A DNA stretch of 64,000 nt, from NCBI RefSeq assembly GCF_025698545.1, contig NC_068570.1, forward strand, positions 806,001-870,000, in the 5' to 3' direction. Below are positions 46,590 through 58,692 of this stretch, piece after piece. This DNA comes from Gossypium raimondii (Eukaryota; Streptophyta; Magnoliopsida; Malvales; Malvaceae). The stretch's first letter is position 1, and each line of letters begins with the position of its first letter. Below the pieces are notes generated by a model, which was not told where the DNA came from, made no database searches, and was given only the letters and a program-made list of their open reading frames with translations. A program made the position numbers and the translations under genes.

Positions 46590-47030
46590 ATAAAAATAAA
46601 AATTCCTATTCAACCTGTGTTTTGCCTAGTTCAACCAATTTGTACCCATTCCCATGTCAACTAGTCTAATAACTTTTTTTCGGACCGGTGATCAATTGCT
46701 TAGGCTACCAATTCGTTGGTCCAATCAATTCAATTAAATAAATCATTAAAGATAAAACAAAATAAATCCATTCAACCAGTTCAATTGGTTTTTTGCCTGG
46801 TATTACTGATCTGTACTGGTTCCCAATTCAATCAGTCTAATAAATTTCTTTTGATCGGTGGTCAAATTGTTCAGTCCACTAGTTTACTGTTCCACTCAAT
46901 TCGATTAAATAAATAATAAAATACATTAAAAATAAATATCCGATTCAACCACCCAATTCAATCAATTTTTTATTCGATTTAACTGATCCATATCGATCCT
47001 CAAATCAACCAATCTAATAACTTCATTCGT
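46590..47030. repeat. Degenerate tandem repeat upstream of kinase gene 1, about 170-bp unit
   Basis: Roughly two and a half copies of a motif with TTCAACC, TTTTTGCCTGGT, TACTGGTTCCCAATTCAA, CAGTCTAATAA, CGGTG(G/A)TCAA and CAATTCGATTAAATAAAT. It is present again at 63505-63945 but reduced to almost nothing at about 57390-57415 in unit B. Confidence 0.8.
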
Positions 47031-47439
47031 TACATCTTAATCAAACATCATTTTTGTTTTTAAATTTAAATCTCGTTATATGTTTTTATTATATCTGCTT
47101 TTTTTATACAATTCTAAAATTACCTATAGTCCCTTTTCAACTCTTAAATAGGAAGACTCGAACTTATATCTTTTTATACTGAAAATAATATCGATGCAAA
47201 TTGTGCTATTCAAATATACTTTTCTATAAGAACCGAAGACTTGAAAAAAGGGCAGTAGGTTAATTGACAATAAATTAGTAACGTTGGTTTTCCGTTAACT
47301 TAGTACAGTCAACCAAAGAAAAAGACCGTAGAAAAGTCCTTAATCGTGAAACTCAAGGCGTGTACTTTGTTCAATCTTTTATATGCTTTTCTCTTCTTAG
47401 ACCAGGAATTTTAACGACTTAAAAAGACTTTGAAAGTTC

Positions 47440-47860
47440 AAATTCTATTATTAGTCCTAGTAAATTATGGATTTAATCCTTATTTTATTTTTTTATCAAT
47501 TTTAGTCCTTATATTTTTCGTATTTTAAAATTTCAGTCCTGACTTAAATTGCAGCCTTTACATCGACTAGGTAAAAATTCTACTATTAGTCTTGTTCTAT
47601 GCATAAACGGTGGATTGAAATTCCAGTAATGGTTAAAAACAACCGTCACTAAATCCAATAACTAAAAATGTGGCTTTTTTGTGTGTGTGAATATTACGTG
47701 AAAATAACAATCAGGCATAACGTTGCACATATAATAATATAATTGGTGCATAATATTTTAAAAACAGTAAAATATAACGATTATTGTTTGGCCAAGACTA
47801 GAATTTTAAAATTAAAAAGTGAAGGTAAAAACAAGGGTTAAATATCAAATTTATACACGA
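47440..47860. mobile_element. TAGTCCCT-family element upstream of kinase gene 1
   Basis: It has AATTCTATTATTAGTCCTAG at the left and GCATAACGTTGCACATATAA in the middle, as in 7370-7900. It was duplicated with the array (57790-58190). Confidence 0.45.
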
Positions 47861-48390
47861 ACTTTGATCCAATATGTAATTTAATACATGAGTATTGATT
47901 TAGTGCATTTATACGTATGAAACTTGAATTGTGGTTTATATATATATATATATATATATGAAACTTTAATTTTGATTCAATTGTAAACTTTGATTTTGAT
48001 TTAATTGTATACATTTTAAAAATGAATACAAACAATTATTTTATATTGGATTAATATAATTATTTGTGTATGTAATATATTAACATAAAATGATGCTAAT
48101 TCGATAATGTTATTAGTGGTTCGTGAAAGTTAATCAAATTAAATTTTCATGTATATAATCACATAAAAATAATGTTCATGCATCAAATTGTACATTGCAT
48201 CAAAATTCATGTATGATTTTAATATTTATCTCATCTAAAAAAGTTTAAGTACAAGGACTAAACCGATAATTTAGACTAATCCTCCTAATGCACTATTGAC
48301 AAGGGATCGCATTTACATTTTTTCCTTACAAGCACAGAAAAAAAAAAAAAAAGGAAAGAAAAAGAAAAACAAGCTTTATCTTCCACTTTA

Positions 48391-50727
48391 ATGGCGTTTC
48401 TTGTTCTTCTTCTTCTTTTAAATTTTGTACTTAATGCAACAAATGCTCAATCAACAAGCTCTATTATCAAACCAGGTTCTTCTCTTTCACCCATTAATAA
48501 TCCATATTTGCTATCGCCGTCCGGCCAGTTCGCTTTCGGTTTCTACCGATACAAAAACGGCTACTCCGTAGGCATATGGTTCGAAAACATCCAGCAGAAA
48601 ACAATTGTATGGACGGCTAACCGAGATGCCTCGCCGTACCCTAGCGATGTCACATTGGTTTTAACCACCGAAGGTACCCTTATTGTTCGACCAAAGCAAG
48701 GTCAAGACGTACTCATTGCCGATACTAGTAGTGATGACGTGTCACGGTTAGCAACTTCGGCCTCGATGCTCGATTCGGGTAACTTTGTTTTGTTGAATTC
48801 GAGTGGTGGCATCGTATGGAAGAGTTTTGATTTCCCGACCGATACCATTTTACCAGGACAACGTCTAGCGGTGACCGGTAAGCTCGTTTCGAGTGTTGCC
48901 GTGTCGGATCATGGTAGCGGAAAATTTCTAATTCTTATGCAAACTGATGGGAATTTGGTTCAATACCCTGTTGGAGCAGTGGAACTTGGTGCTGGTTATT
49001 GGGATACTGAAACATTTAATGCTGGAAATGGTGTGAACTTGAATCTTGATGGTAATGGTCACCTATATTTGTTAAATGATACCGGGTTCAACATCAAAAG
49101 TATTAATACGAACTATGTTAATGCCTCAGGTAAGTCCGTGTATCGTGCAACAATCGATACGGATGGTATATTTCGATTGTACTCACATAGTTCTAACCGA
49201 TTTGATGATTGGTACACCGAATGGTCATCCTCTAATGATAGATGTAATCCTTTGGGCTTGTGCGGTGAGAATAGTTATTGTGTTATGATGGATGAGGAAC
49301 CCGTTTGTCAATGTCCTCTTCATTTCGATTTTATCAACGAGAAGCGACAGGAATTGGGTTGCCGAAAGAACTATAGTTTAGTTGCTTGTGACACAAGAAA
49401 TGACCAAACTTTTGATTTTCTTGAGGTGAACGATGTGTCTTGGAAAGATGATGCGTATTTGAGTCTCTCGTCGAAGACAAAGAACAGTTGTAGGGACGAG
49501 TGTTATCGAGATTGTAGTTGCGAAGCCGCTGTCTTCAAGAACGAGTTGTGCAAAATGATGAAGTTGCCGTTACGGTTTGGGAGGAGAGGATTAAGTGGTC
49601 AAGTTACCACATTTTTAAAGATTGGAGGAGAACTTGCTGGTGTTGAGACAAGGAAAAGGAAAAGGAAGCTAAGAATGGATATGTTAATCATTAGTGTTGC
49701 CATGGCATGCTTGACGCTTGGGTTTCTAGTTGTAGCAACGATCGGCGTTCGAAAGCATCGTGCTCATGTTCGAAAATACAAGCGTGTTTTGCGTTTGGTA
49801 AACAATCGAGTTGCTGAAGATGTTGCCTTGAAATCATTTTCCTTCGAGGAGCTTAAAGATGCAACCAACAATTTTGTGGACGTGATCGGTAAAGGAGCTT
49901 ACGGGACGGTTTTCAAAGGGGTGATATTCGATGGCGAAAGAACAGTAGCCGTCAAGAGACTGGAAAAAGTGGTGGCCGAAGGTGAAAGAGATTTCCTGAA
50001 TGAAATGAAAGCCATCGGGAAAACACATCACAAGAACCTCGTTCGATTGCTCGGTTATTGCTACGACGGGACTAATAGGCTTCTGGTTTACGAGTACATG
50101 AAAAACGGTTCTCTTGCAGATTTTCTTTTCAAATCGAGATTAAAGGTAAATTGGGAAGGAAGAGTCGAAGTAGTATTGAGTATAGCGAGAGGACTTTGTT
50201 ACTTGCATGAAGAATGCGAGACTCAGATTATCCATTGCGATATCAAACCCGAAAACATCCTAATGGACGACAAAGGGTACGCGAAAATTGCAGATTTTGG
50301 ATTAGCCAAGCTATTGATGCCTAACCAATCTAGGACATACACTGAAATCCGAGGGACGAGGGGATACGTTGCCCCAGAGTGGCATCGAAACTTACCAATA
50401 ACCGTGAAAGCCGATGTTTATAGCTTCGGAATAATGCTGTTCGAGATCATTTGTTGTAGAAGGAGTGTGGAAGCGGATGTTCCGGAAAACGAACAAGTTC
50501 TTGCATACTGGGCACATGATTGTTTCAAGGCTAATGAAGTGGAGAAGCTGGTGCAAAATGAATTTGTGGAGAAGAGTAAATTGGAGAAGATGGTTAAGGT
50601 CGGATTATGGTGCACCCAAGATGAAGTATCGTGTCGACCGTCGATGAAAAAGGTTATCTTGATGCTAGAAGGGACGGTTAATATACCCGATCCTCCACTC
50701 CTTAGCTCCTTTGTTAGTTCTCCTTAG
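48391..50727 (+). CDS. G-type lectin S-receptor-like Ser/Thr kinase (LECRK/RLK1 type), 778 aa, intact
   Basis: Intronless. The ATG at 48391 opens a signal peptide (MAFLVLLLLLNFVLNATNA). Then come a bulb-type lectin domain (about 25-150; IVWTANRD, SGNFVLLNSSGGIVWKSFDF), a second lectin-like part, a Cys-rich EGF-like segment (CNPLGLCGENSYC...CQCP), a PAN-like stretch (CRDECYRDCSCEAAVF) and one membrane span (431-453) after a basic KRKRK stop. The kinase runs from about 497: glycine loop GKGAYGTVFKG, VAVK lysine 522, IIHCDIKPEN with Asp617 (Cys before Asp, so a non-RD kinase), DFG Asp635, APEW and DVYSFG Asp675. It sits in the plasma membrane, with the lectin outside and kinase inside. Rice LECRKs and Arabidopsis RLK1 relatives take part in immunity and stress signalling. 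Non-RD kinases are typical of pattern-recognition receptors. The ligand is unknown. AATAAA is at 50887. Confidence 0.95.
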   Translation: MAFLVLLLLLNFVLNATNAQSTSSIIKPGSSLSPINNPYLLSPSGQFAFGFYRYKNGYSVGIWFENIQQKTIVWTANRDASPYPSDVTLVLTTEGTLIVRPKQGQDVLIADTSSDDVSRLATSASMLDSGNFVLLNSSGGIVWKSFDFPTDTILPGQRLAVTGKLVSSVAVSDHGSGKFLILMQTDGNLVQYPVGAVELGAGYWDTETFNAGNGVNLNLDGNGHLYLLNDTGFNIKSINTNYVNASGKSVYRATIDTDGIFRLYSHSSNRFDDWYTEWSSSNDRCNPLGLCGENSYCVMMDEEPVCQCPLHFDFINEKRQELGCRKNYSLVACDTRNDQTFDFLEVNDVSWKDDAYLSLSSKTKNSCRDECYRDCSCEAAVFKNELCKMMKLPLRFGRRGLSGQVTTFLKIGGELAGVETRKRKRKLRMDMLIISVAMACLTLGFLVVATIGVRKHRAHVRKYKRVLRLVNNRVAEDVALKSFSFEELKDATNNFVDVIGKGAYGTVFKGVIFDGERTVAVKRLEKVVAEGERDFLNEMKAIGKTHHKNLVRLLGYCYDGTNRLLVYEYMKNGSLADFLFKSRLKVNWEGRVEVVLSIARGLCYLHEECETQIIHCDIKPENILMDDKGYAKIADFGLAKLLMPNQSRTYTEIRGTRGYVAPEWHRNLPITVKADVYSFGIMLFEIICCRRSVEADVPENEQVLAYWAHDCFKANEVEKLVQNEFVEKSKLEKMVKVGLWCTQDEVSCRPSMKKVILMLEGTVNIPDPPLLSSFVSSP

Positions 50728-51064
50728 ATCATGTTTGTGTCACAAGTTAAGACTTTAACTTTGCCAAGCGTAAAAACCATAGTATCCATGCTTATATAGT
50801 TGTGAATTACACTAATGAATCACAGCAGGTATATACATATTTATATATGTATATATTATCAGCCTGATGAAATTTACAGTGTAATCAATAAATTTTTCTA
50901 TAATATTAGAACAGAGGAAGATGTTTAGATTTTGAATCTTGAATTTATTGAATCCTTCTTAAGAGGTAAGAATATATCTTCAGTTAATTCGGTTTTATAT
51001 ATCAAGAATCTAATGAACTAACTAAACTAATAAAATTGAATTAACCAAACTGAGTTGAATGATA
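50728..51064. other. 3' flank of kinase gene 1
   Basis: AT-rich 3' UTR with the self-complementary ATATACATATTTATATATGT tract and AATAAA at 50887-50892. It is duplicated almost exactly at 61032-61370. Confidence 0.7.
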
Positions 51065-52809
51065 TTATCTTCCTATTTATGGGTGAGGAAGATATTATAA
51101 ATAATTCTAAGCATATTTTAAATTAATCATTGATCTTCGAAATATTCTAATTAAATCTTTAAACTATCGCTATTGTTTAATTACGTTATTGCCTTTAATA
51201 TATATTATTAACCCAAATCCAAACATAATTATTGAGTCAAGCTTGAACTTAAGAACAAAAATTGGCAAACAAGCTTAATCGAGCTTGAGTAGCTCGGTTT
51301 TATCTTGAATAGAGCTCGAGCTTAGAAATAGATGTTTGATCGAGCTAGAGGCAAGTATCGAGCTCTAAATTTCGAGTCAAGCTCACTGCTTGATTTCACC
51401 CCTATGTCAGATCCCATTTTAGATTCAATATGAATTATAATTTTAAACATGTGGATTAAATTATAAATACGTGTATTTATATGAACAATTTGGATCTAAT
51501 TGTTAAAAACAGTGTAAATAATTTTATATTTGTATAAAATATCGTAATATTTTTTGTTCGGATAACAAATTAAATTAAAATATAATAAAACAAGTCAATT
51601 GGTAATTATTTGACCATGCACTTAAAATTCCATTTGTTTGCAGTTCTTTTTCTTGGAATCTGATTTGTTTATGCTTACCAGTAGCCTGACTCTTTGTGCA
51701 TTTGTTTGCTGTCTGAATGCCAATTCGTTTAGGCTGTTTTTGTGTATTTTTGTTCGGGTGTAAATGAGATACTGGTATTCGTAAATTTTTTGAGTTCAAT
51801 TTGAAAAGAATTTGAATTCAATTCGGTAATTATCGAGTTTAGCTTGAGGTATCAATCGAGATTTCAAGTTTAGTAATAATTTGTTCAATTAGATTAATCA
51901 AATTAATTGAATCATGAACCAGGGGCGACGCCGGGGGGTTGGCAGGGGCCTTGCCCCCCTAAAATGGGAAATTTTGACTTTTGACCCTTTACAATTTATA
52001 AAATTTTAAGTTAGTATAGGTAAAATTACACTTTGACGCCCAAAATGACAAAATTTTGATTTAATCCTTTACTTTTGGGATTAATATGTATATATAATGA
52101 ACTTAATTAGTGGGATATTTGTGCTTTGACTAGTGTATATATTTGGTGTTTTGAACATACATATCTGCCTATGATTATTTTTAATGTATATGTTTTGTGG
52201 TTGGAATTGAATCGATTTGGTTGGTTAGATCGGAAATTGGTTAAAATATCATTTTTAAATTTTTTTAAAAAAAATATTTTTAAAAAATAATTTTTATAGA
52301 TATCCGATCACACTTAGTTAAAAAGATCATTAGTGTATAGTAATACTATGAACGAACTAATATTGAATATTGGTAATAATATTAGCAAAAGAAAGTTCTT
52401 CTGTGTTTCCAGACATGCCGAGCTCCACGTATTCTTGTAGGGGATCAATTCTATAAAAGATGGGATCAGTAAATGGGAATTCATCGAAATTCAATTTTTA
52501 TGAGATCGTTAATATTGTACCAAATGTATTTTTAGAGTATATCGAATCAGTATAGTACCAAAAATCTTGTGTTTTAAAAGTTAAAAATTTTCATATATTT
52601 TTAAATTATTAATCTAATTTGACCACTGATCAAGTTAAAAAAACCTTAACGATTAGTATGGGGAACTACATTGTTACTATAATGGCTTTTTTAGAACGCC
52701 AATGCGATACAAACATCAATGGATCATAAGTCATCCAAATTTTGCTTTACACTACAATTAAGAGAAGAAAAAAAGGAGAGGGAAAAAAAAGGTTGTCTCG
52801 AGTTTGAAC

Positions 52810-55800
52810 TGTAATGGCCAGAATTTTTAGGGTGTCAGAATGATGATTTGAGATCACTAAATCCGGCAAATGAGTAGAAAATATTATTAATTTAGTGAAT
52901 ATAAGTTAAATGTGAAGTTAGGAAAATTTTTGAAATAGTGAATAGTGCACTAGAAATAAATATTAAAATAATTAGAATAAAAAACTAGGTATCGAGACCT
53001 CGAAGATTTTAAACCGAGCCATAAATATTTTTATAAATATTTATGGAGTGTTAAAAAGTTAGTATTAAAGTTTCATCTAGAAATTTTAAAGTTCCGATAA
53101 TTAATTGAACAAAAAGGAGTAAATTGTAACAAATGAAAAATTATGGGAAATGATTAAATAGCTTAAATGATAAAAGAAAGAGGGCTTAAAAGGAAAATAG
53201 ACCCAAGGTCTATTTGGGCTGGACGGCAAAGGCATGAAATCAACAAGAAAATAAGGAGAATTATGGGCAAAATTGGAATATTGCAAAATTTACTTAATAA
53301 AGCTAGGATCAAAGTGGCATTATCTAGATTTCTCTTTATTTTTCTGCATTCTCATCAGCAAAAACACCATAGAAGGGTTTCTTTAAGCTGGTTTTTCATA
53401 TTTTTATTGCAAGTAAGTTCAATTCTTGATTATTTCTTGAAATTTTTGTGTTTTTGTTACTTTTACAACTTGGCCCACTTGTTGAATTCATTAGTTTTTG
53501 ATTCTATGAAAGAAATTAAAAGTTAATATGAATATGTGCTGGAAGTATATGATGATTTAGGATGAAATTAGAGATTTAAATTGTTTATATGCCGATTTTT
53601 TGAAAGAATTGAATAGAAAGTGAATGTTTGGGACCTAATAGTAAAAGATTTTGAAGTTAGGGTTTTATATGAAAATTCTAAATTTCAATAGTTGTGAAAT
53701 AACTTATAATGTCTAGGTAAAGTACTAATTGTGAAAAATTAGCTTAATTGAGGGGTTAATTGAGCAATGACTAATTTGTATGAACTATGAAATTTGGGGC
53801 AAAATGGAAATCAACATTTTGCACTAAAACAGTTTTGGACAACAGCAGTAGTCTTGAATAAAAATAATTAGGGGCTTAAATTTATATATTTAAAATAATG
53901 AATGAGACTATTTTCGAGAGAAAAACGGAAATATCATCCGAATCTCATACGAGGAGATAATTCATTTTTAGTGAAGAAGGGTCAGAACTGTCAGACAACA
54001 GAACAAAGGTGATTTTAAAGAATAAACTGTACTTATTGGATAAACCAAAAATTCTGAAAATTTTATGGTAAGAAGATATGTGAGTCTAGTTTCAGGGAAA
54101 ATTAGGCGGATCCTAATTTGGAGTTCTGTAGCTCAAGATAAAAAAAAATTTAGTGACTATGACATGGATGGACAACATTGAATATACATAAGTAAATAGT
54201 GAAATTATAGATAATATTACTTATAAGCGGGTTATAAACATTAAGGATGTGAAATAGAGTGAATGTGAAGTCAATACTGATAAGTGAATGATTTTGTAAT
54301 GATAGATCGAGAACCCGAAGCAAGTCGAGGAAAAGAAAAAGTAGCTGATTAGTCCTTAAACTTTCACAAATTTTGCAAATCGACCCAGGTAAGTTCATAT
54401 GGCTGAAATTTAATGATTAAATGTTAATTTTATGAATTATATAATGTATGATGAGATATATTTGTTGATGAATTGAGAATAAAATAACAATGCTAAAACC
54501 GAATAAATGATCAAATTGAGCGGAATGTCGGATTTGAGTACTTCTGATCAGTAACAAGTGACAAGTGATAAGTGGTAACTTTAGCTACACTTATTTGATC
54601 AGTGACAAGTGACAAGTGATAAGTGTGATCCGTGTAAGACTGTGGCAGGGCTATGGCTTCGGAAAGTGATAAGTGATCATACGCAAGGCCATAGTTATAC
54701 TATGGCAAAGTGGAAGTGAAGTACTCAATTTTTCGTAACCATTCCCTAATTTGATTAATGATGGTAAGTGACAAATGGGCCTAAAAGAATTATAGTAAAT
54801 GGATAAGTAGTAGTGAGTTTATACCAAGGGACTCACTAGTGTTTATGGTTGAGAGGTAAACTTAGTAATAGTGTATAATGTATAAGTGTATGAATGTTTG
54901 GTAAGATTTATGTTTTATGCCTACGAACTTACTAAGTTTCTATAAGCTTACTTGAGTGTATTCAATGTCACTTGTAGATTGACGTGAAAATATACGGAGG
55001 ATCGGATCAACACTGAGGATCACACTATCCAGATTATCTCCAGTAGCTTTTGTAAATTTCTTTTTTGATTTATATTGCATGTATATAGTTTGATGATTAT
55101 ATAAATGCCAAAACTTGTTTAATGAATATGTATTAAAGTAAAGTGTAACAGCTCGATTTCGATCCTATTCGGAATAGTGGTTTTGAAACCACAAATCCGA
55201 GTCAGAAAAATTTTTAAATATTATTTTCTGTGTCTATAATTCGTGAATTAATATTTCTAAAAATTTCGTGATTTAATTTTACTGTTTGTGTGCTTAATTT
55301 GATAAAAGGACTAAATCGCATAAAGTGTAAAAGTTCTATTTTACAAGCTAAAGGTGTCTAAAAGCTATAAAATATTAATTGGAGGTCCCTAATGTGCAAC
55401 TAAGCCTTGTTTAGGGTGGTGGCCGGCCATAGGGACAAAGAAAAGATTTGGTCAATTGGTTAGGTAAAAATTTGGTGACTAAATTAATTTTTATCATAAA
55501 ATAAAGAAAAGAATGATATCATCTTTTCTTCTCCACCTTCACCACCGAAAATTAGCAGCAAAATAGGGGTTTGAGAGCCAAAAATTTCGGCAAGCTTTTC
55601 TCCTTACAAGTAAGTGTTCTGATGACCATTCTTTGATAATTTTTGTACTTTTGGGAACCCTTGTAGCTTGAGCTAGCTAATGAGGGGACTATTTTGCAAA
55701 ATGGTTGGAAGTCTAGGGTTTTGCCATGTGAGCCTTTATGTTGGTTGCTGCATTTTTATGGAAAAAAATGAGTCTTAGTTGTTAAATAAACAACTTTTGT

Positions 55801-57354
55801 GAAAGGTGTTATCATGAAAACACCTAAAAGGACCTTTTTGTAAAGGTTATAAAATAGGTGTTAAATATGTGAAATAAATGACATGTATAGTCTATACTAC
55901 TTTTTGAAATATATTTTGAATGATGTATATATATATAATGAGCCATGCAAAAATGGCTTGTTTATTTTGATATGTATGGTTTCATGCTTGATTAAATAAC
56001 ATGGTTAATTGTTTGGATTGTGTTTCAAAAAGGTTGAAATAGGGAACTAAAGTTATTTCATAATGATTAGCTATTGAGATGGCTAATTAAGAATATGTTT
56101 AGTGTTATGTATGCCTAAATGCTAGTTAATACAAAGAAATTATGAAAGAGTAAAAAATTTGCAATGGAATAGTTTTTTTTCTTGGACAGGAGTAGTGATG
56201 TGATTTTCAAAAATTCATGAGGATATTAGAAATGGAATTAGAGAGTGAATTAGGTATGGAATTAAAGTTTATCGAGTCTATTTTCATATGAAAGAAACGG
56301 TATAGGCAAATGAATTTTATATTATGAGATATTTGAATTTTAGTGAGATAAGGTCAGAATGATTTTGTAATCCCCTTGCCTAACTTTGGAAAATTATTAA
56401 AAATTGTACAGAAAGAATTATGAGTTATAATTTATATTTCCTGATTCCTAAGTGCGTCTATTTTCAGTAGAAACAAGCGGAAGCACCATATAAAATCTGT
56501 ACAATGAGATAATTAATTTTTAGTGACGAGAGATCAGAACTGTTGAACAGTGAAATATGGGAGATTTAACTAATAAACTGTATTAATTGGCCAACCCAAA
56601 AATTCTGAAAATTTTATGATAGTAAGACATATGAGTCTAGTTTTAGGGAAAATTTACGGATTTAAATTTCAATTTTTTTAACTCGAGTTATAATTAATTT
56701 AGTGACTACTGCGCAGTTGAACAGTTTTATTGTGAACAGTGAAATAAATTATTTTTAATTTGTTTAAGTATTTGGAAAATTTTTAATGTTCCCTGTTTGG
56801 ACCCGAACAGTTTTCATTGCATGTTTTAGGGTCTCGATGATCCTTTTTAGGGATATATTGATTGAACGTGAGTGAATTAATTTTAAAAGAAAATTTTTAT
56901 GCTCCAATTTAGTAAGTTAAGTTAGGTAACGCTTCGTGCTCGATTCCGACAACGGTCTCGGGTAAGGGGTGTTACATAAAGAGTGATGAATATGCTAAAT
57001 GGTATAATTATAATAGAAATATGATTTGGTATCAAATTGATTGAAATGGATTGGTTGGTTTGGATTGGTCTCAGTTTTAAAAATTTGCAGGGAATGTTGG
57101 ATATTTATAAAAGGATTATATTGAGTTCATATAAAAAAAATTTGGGATTTTGCAAAAAATTCCCTATGGTTTTGATTAAATTCTGGTTTGGTCCCAAAGT
57201 ATGTTTTGGGCTTTGGAGAACCATCTAAAGGACGTCATTACATGTTTGAGTAAATGAATAGTAATTAACTCATAATAACGAGAAATTAATTCGGTAAACT
57301 CCGGTAATGCCTCGTACCCTATTCCGACGATGAATACGGGTAGGGGGTGTTACA
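52810..57354 (+). mobile_element. Solo LTR in unit B, interrupted by a second LTR
   Basis: It has the same ends and target site as the unit A copy: TGAAC on the left (52805-52809), TAAAC on the right (57355-57359; one base changed). Without the insert it is about 2.7 kb. An insertion shared at the same base means it was present before units A and B separated. Confidence 0.93.
55144..56976 (+). mobile_element. Nested solo LTR, 1833 bp, different family
   Basis: TGTAACAGCTCGATTTCGAT ... CGGGTAAGGGGTGTTACA, flanked by TAAAG (55139-55143 and 56977-56981). The uninterrupted sequence (AAAATAAAGAGTGATGAATA) is seen in unit A at about 46094. No internal genes. Confidence 0.95.
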
Positions 57355-58692
57355 TAAACTTATGACCAAAGTTTTCAGAATCGGATCAAATTGATCAAAT
57401 TGGTCTAATAACTTCCTTCGTTACATCTTAATCAAACATCATTTTTGTTTTTAAATTTAAATCTTGTTATAGGTTTTTATTATATATGTTTTTTTATACA
57501 ATTCTAAAATTACCTATAGCCCTTTTTCAACTCTTAAATAGGAAGACTCGAATCTATATCTTTTTATACTGTAAATAATATTGATACAAATTGAGCTATT
57601 CAAATATACTTATCTATAAGAACCGAAGACTAGAAAAAAGGACTAGTAATAGTACAGTCAACCAAAGAAAAAGACGGTAGAAAAGTCCTTAATCGTGAAA
57701 CTCAAGGCGTGTACTTTGTTAAATCTTTTATATACTTTTCTCTTCTTAGACCAAGAATTTTAACGACTTAAAAAGACTTAGAAAGTTCAAATTCTATTAC
57801 TAGTCCTTGTAAATTATGGATTAATCCTTCTTTTATTTTTTTATCAATTTTAGTCCTTATATTTTTCATATTTTAAAATTTCAGTCCTGACTTAAATTGC
57901 AGCCTTTACATCGACTAGGTAAAAATTCTGCTATTAGTCTTGCTCTATGCATAAGCGGTGGATTAAAATTTCAATCATGGTTAAAAACAGCCGTCACTAA
58001 ATCCAATAACTAAAAATGTGGCTTTTTTTGTGTGTGTGAATATTACGTGAAAATAACAATCAGGCATAACGTTGCACATATAATAATATAATTGGCGCAT
58101 AATATTTTAAAAACAGTAAAATATAACGATTATTGTTTGGCCAAGACTAGAATTTTAAAATTAAAAAAGTGAAGGTAAAAGCAAGGGTTAAATATTAAAT
58201 TTATACACCCAATATTTAATTTAATACATGAGTATTGATTTAGTGCATTTATACACATGAAACTTGAATTGTGGTTTATATATATGAAACTTTGATTTTG
58301 ATTCAATTGTATACATTTTAAAAAATGAATACATATAATTATTTTTATATTGGATTAATATAATGATTTGTGTATGTAATATATTAACATAAAATGATGC
58401 TAATTCGATAATGTTATTAGTGGTTCGTGAAAATTAATGAAATTAAATTTTCATGTATAAAATCACATAAAAATAATGTTCATGTATCAAATTGTACATT
58501 GCATCAAAATTCATGTATGATTTTAATATTTATCTCATCTAAAAAAAAGTTTAAGTACAAGGACTAAATCGATAATTTAGACTAATCCTCCTAATGCACT
58601 ATCGACAAGGGATCGCATCTACTTTTTTTCCTTACAAGCACTGCAAAAAGAAAAAAAGAAAAAGAAAAACACAAGCTTTATCTTCCACTTTA
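57355..58692. other. Upstream region of the kinase pseudogene
   Basis: Collinear with 46482-48390 except for deletion of the 170-bp repeat and a shorter TA run at about 58276. It contains the duplicated TAGTCCCT-family element (57790-58190) and a purine-rich leader before the ATG. Confidence 0.75.

Larger units (their letters stand above)
41880..51064 (+). repeat. Array unit A (long upstream flank, solo LTR, kinase gene 1)
   Basis: From 41880 to 43593 it matches 51065-52809 and 61371-63396. After the solo LTR, 46482-48390 matches 57355-58692 and the end of the window. The kinase gene and 3' flank match 58693-61370. Unit length is 9.2 kb. Confidence 0.93.

Noticed and set aside
58594-58692. 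33 extra codons before the pseudogene ATG
   Set aside because: The signal peptide starts at 58693 exactly as in copy 1; the upstream codons are leader sequence.
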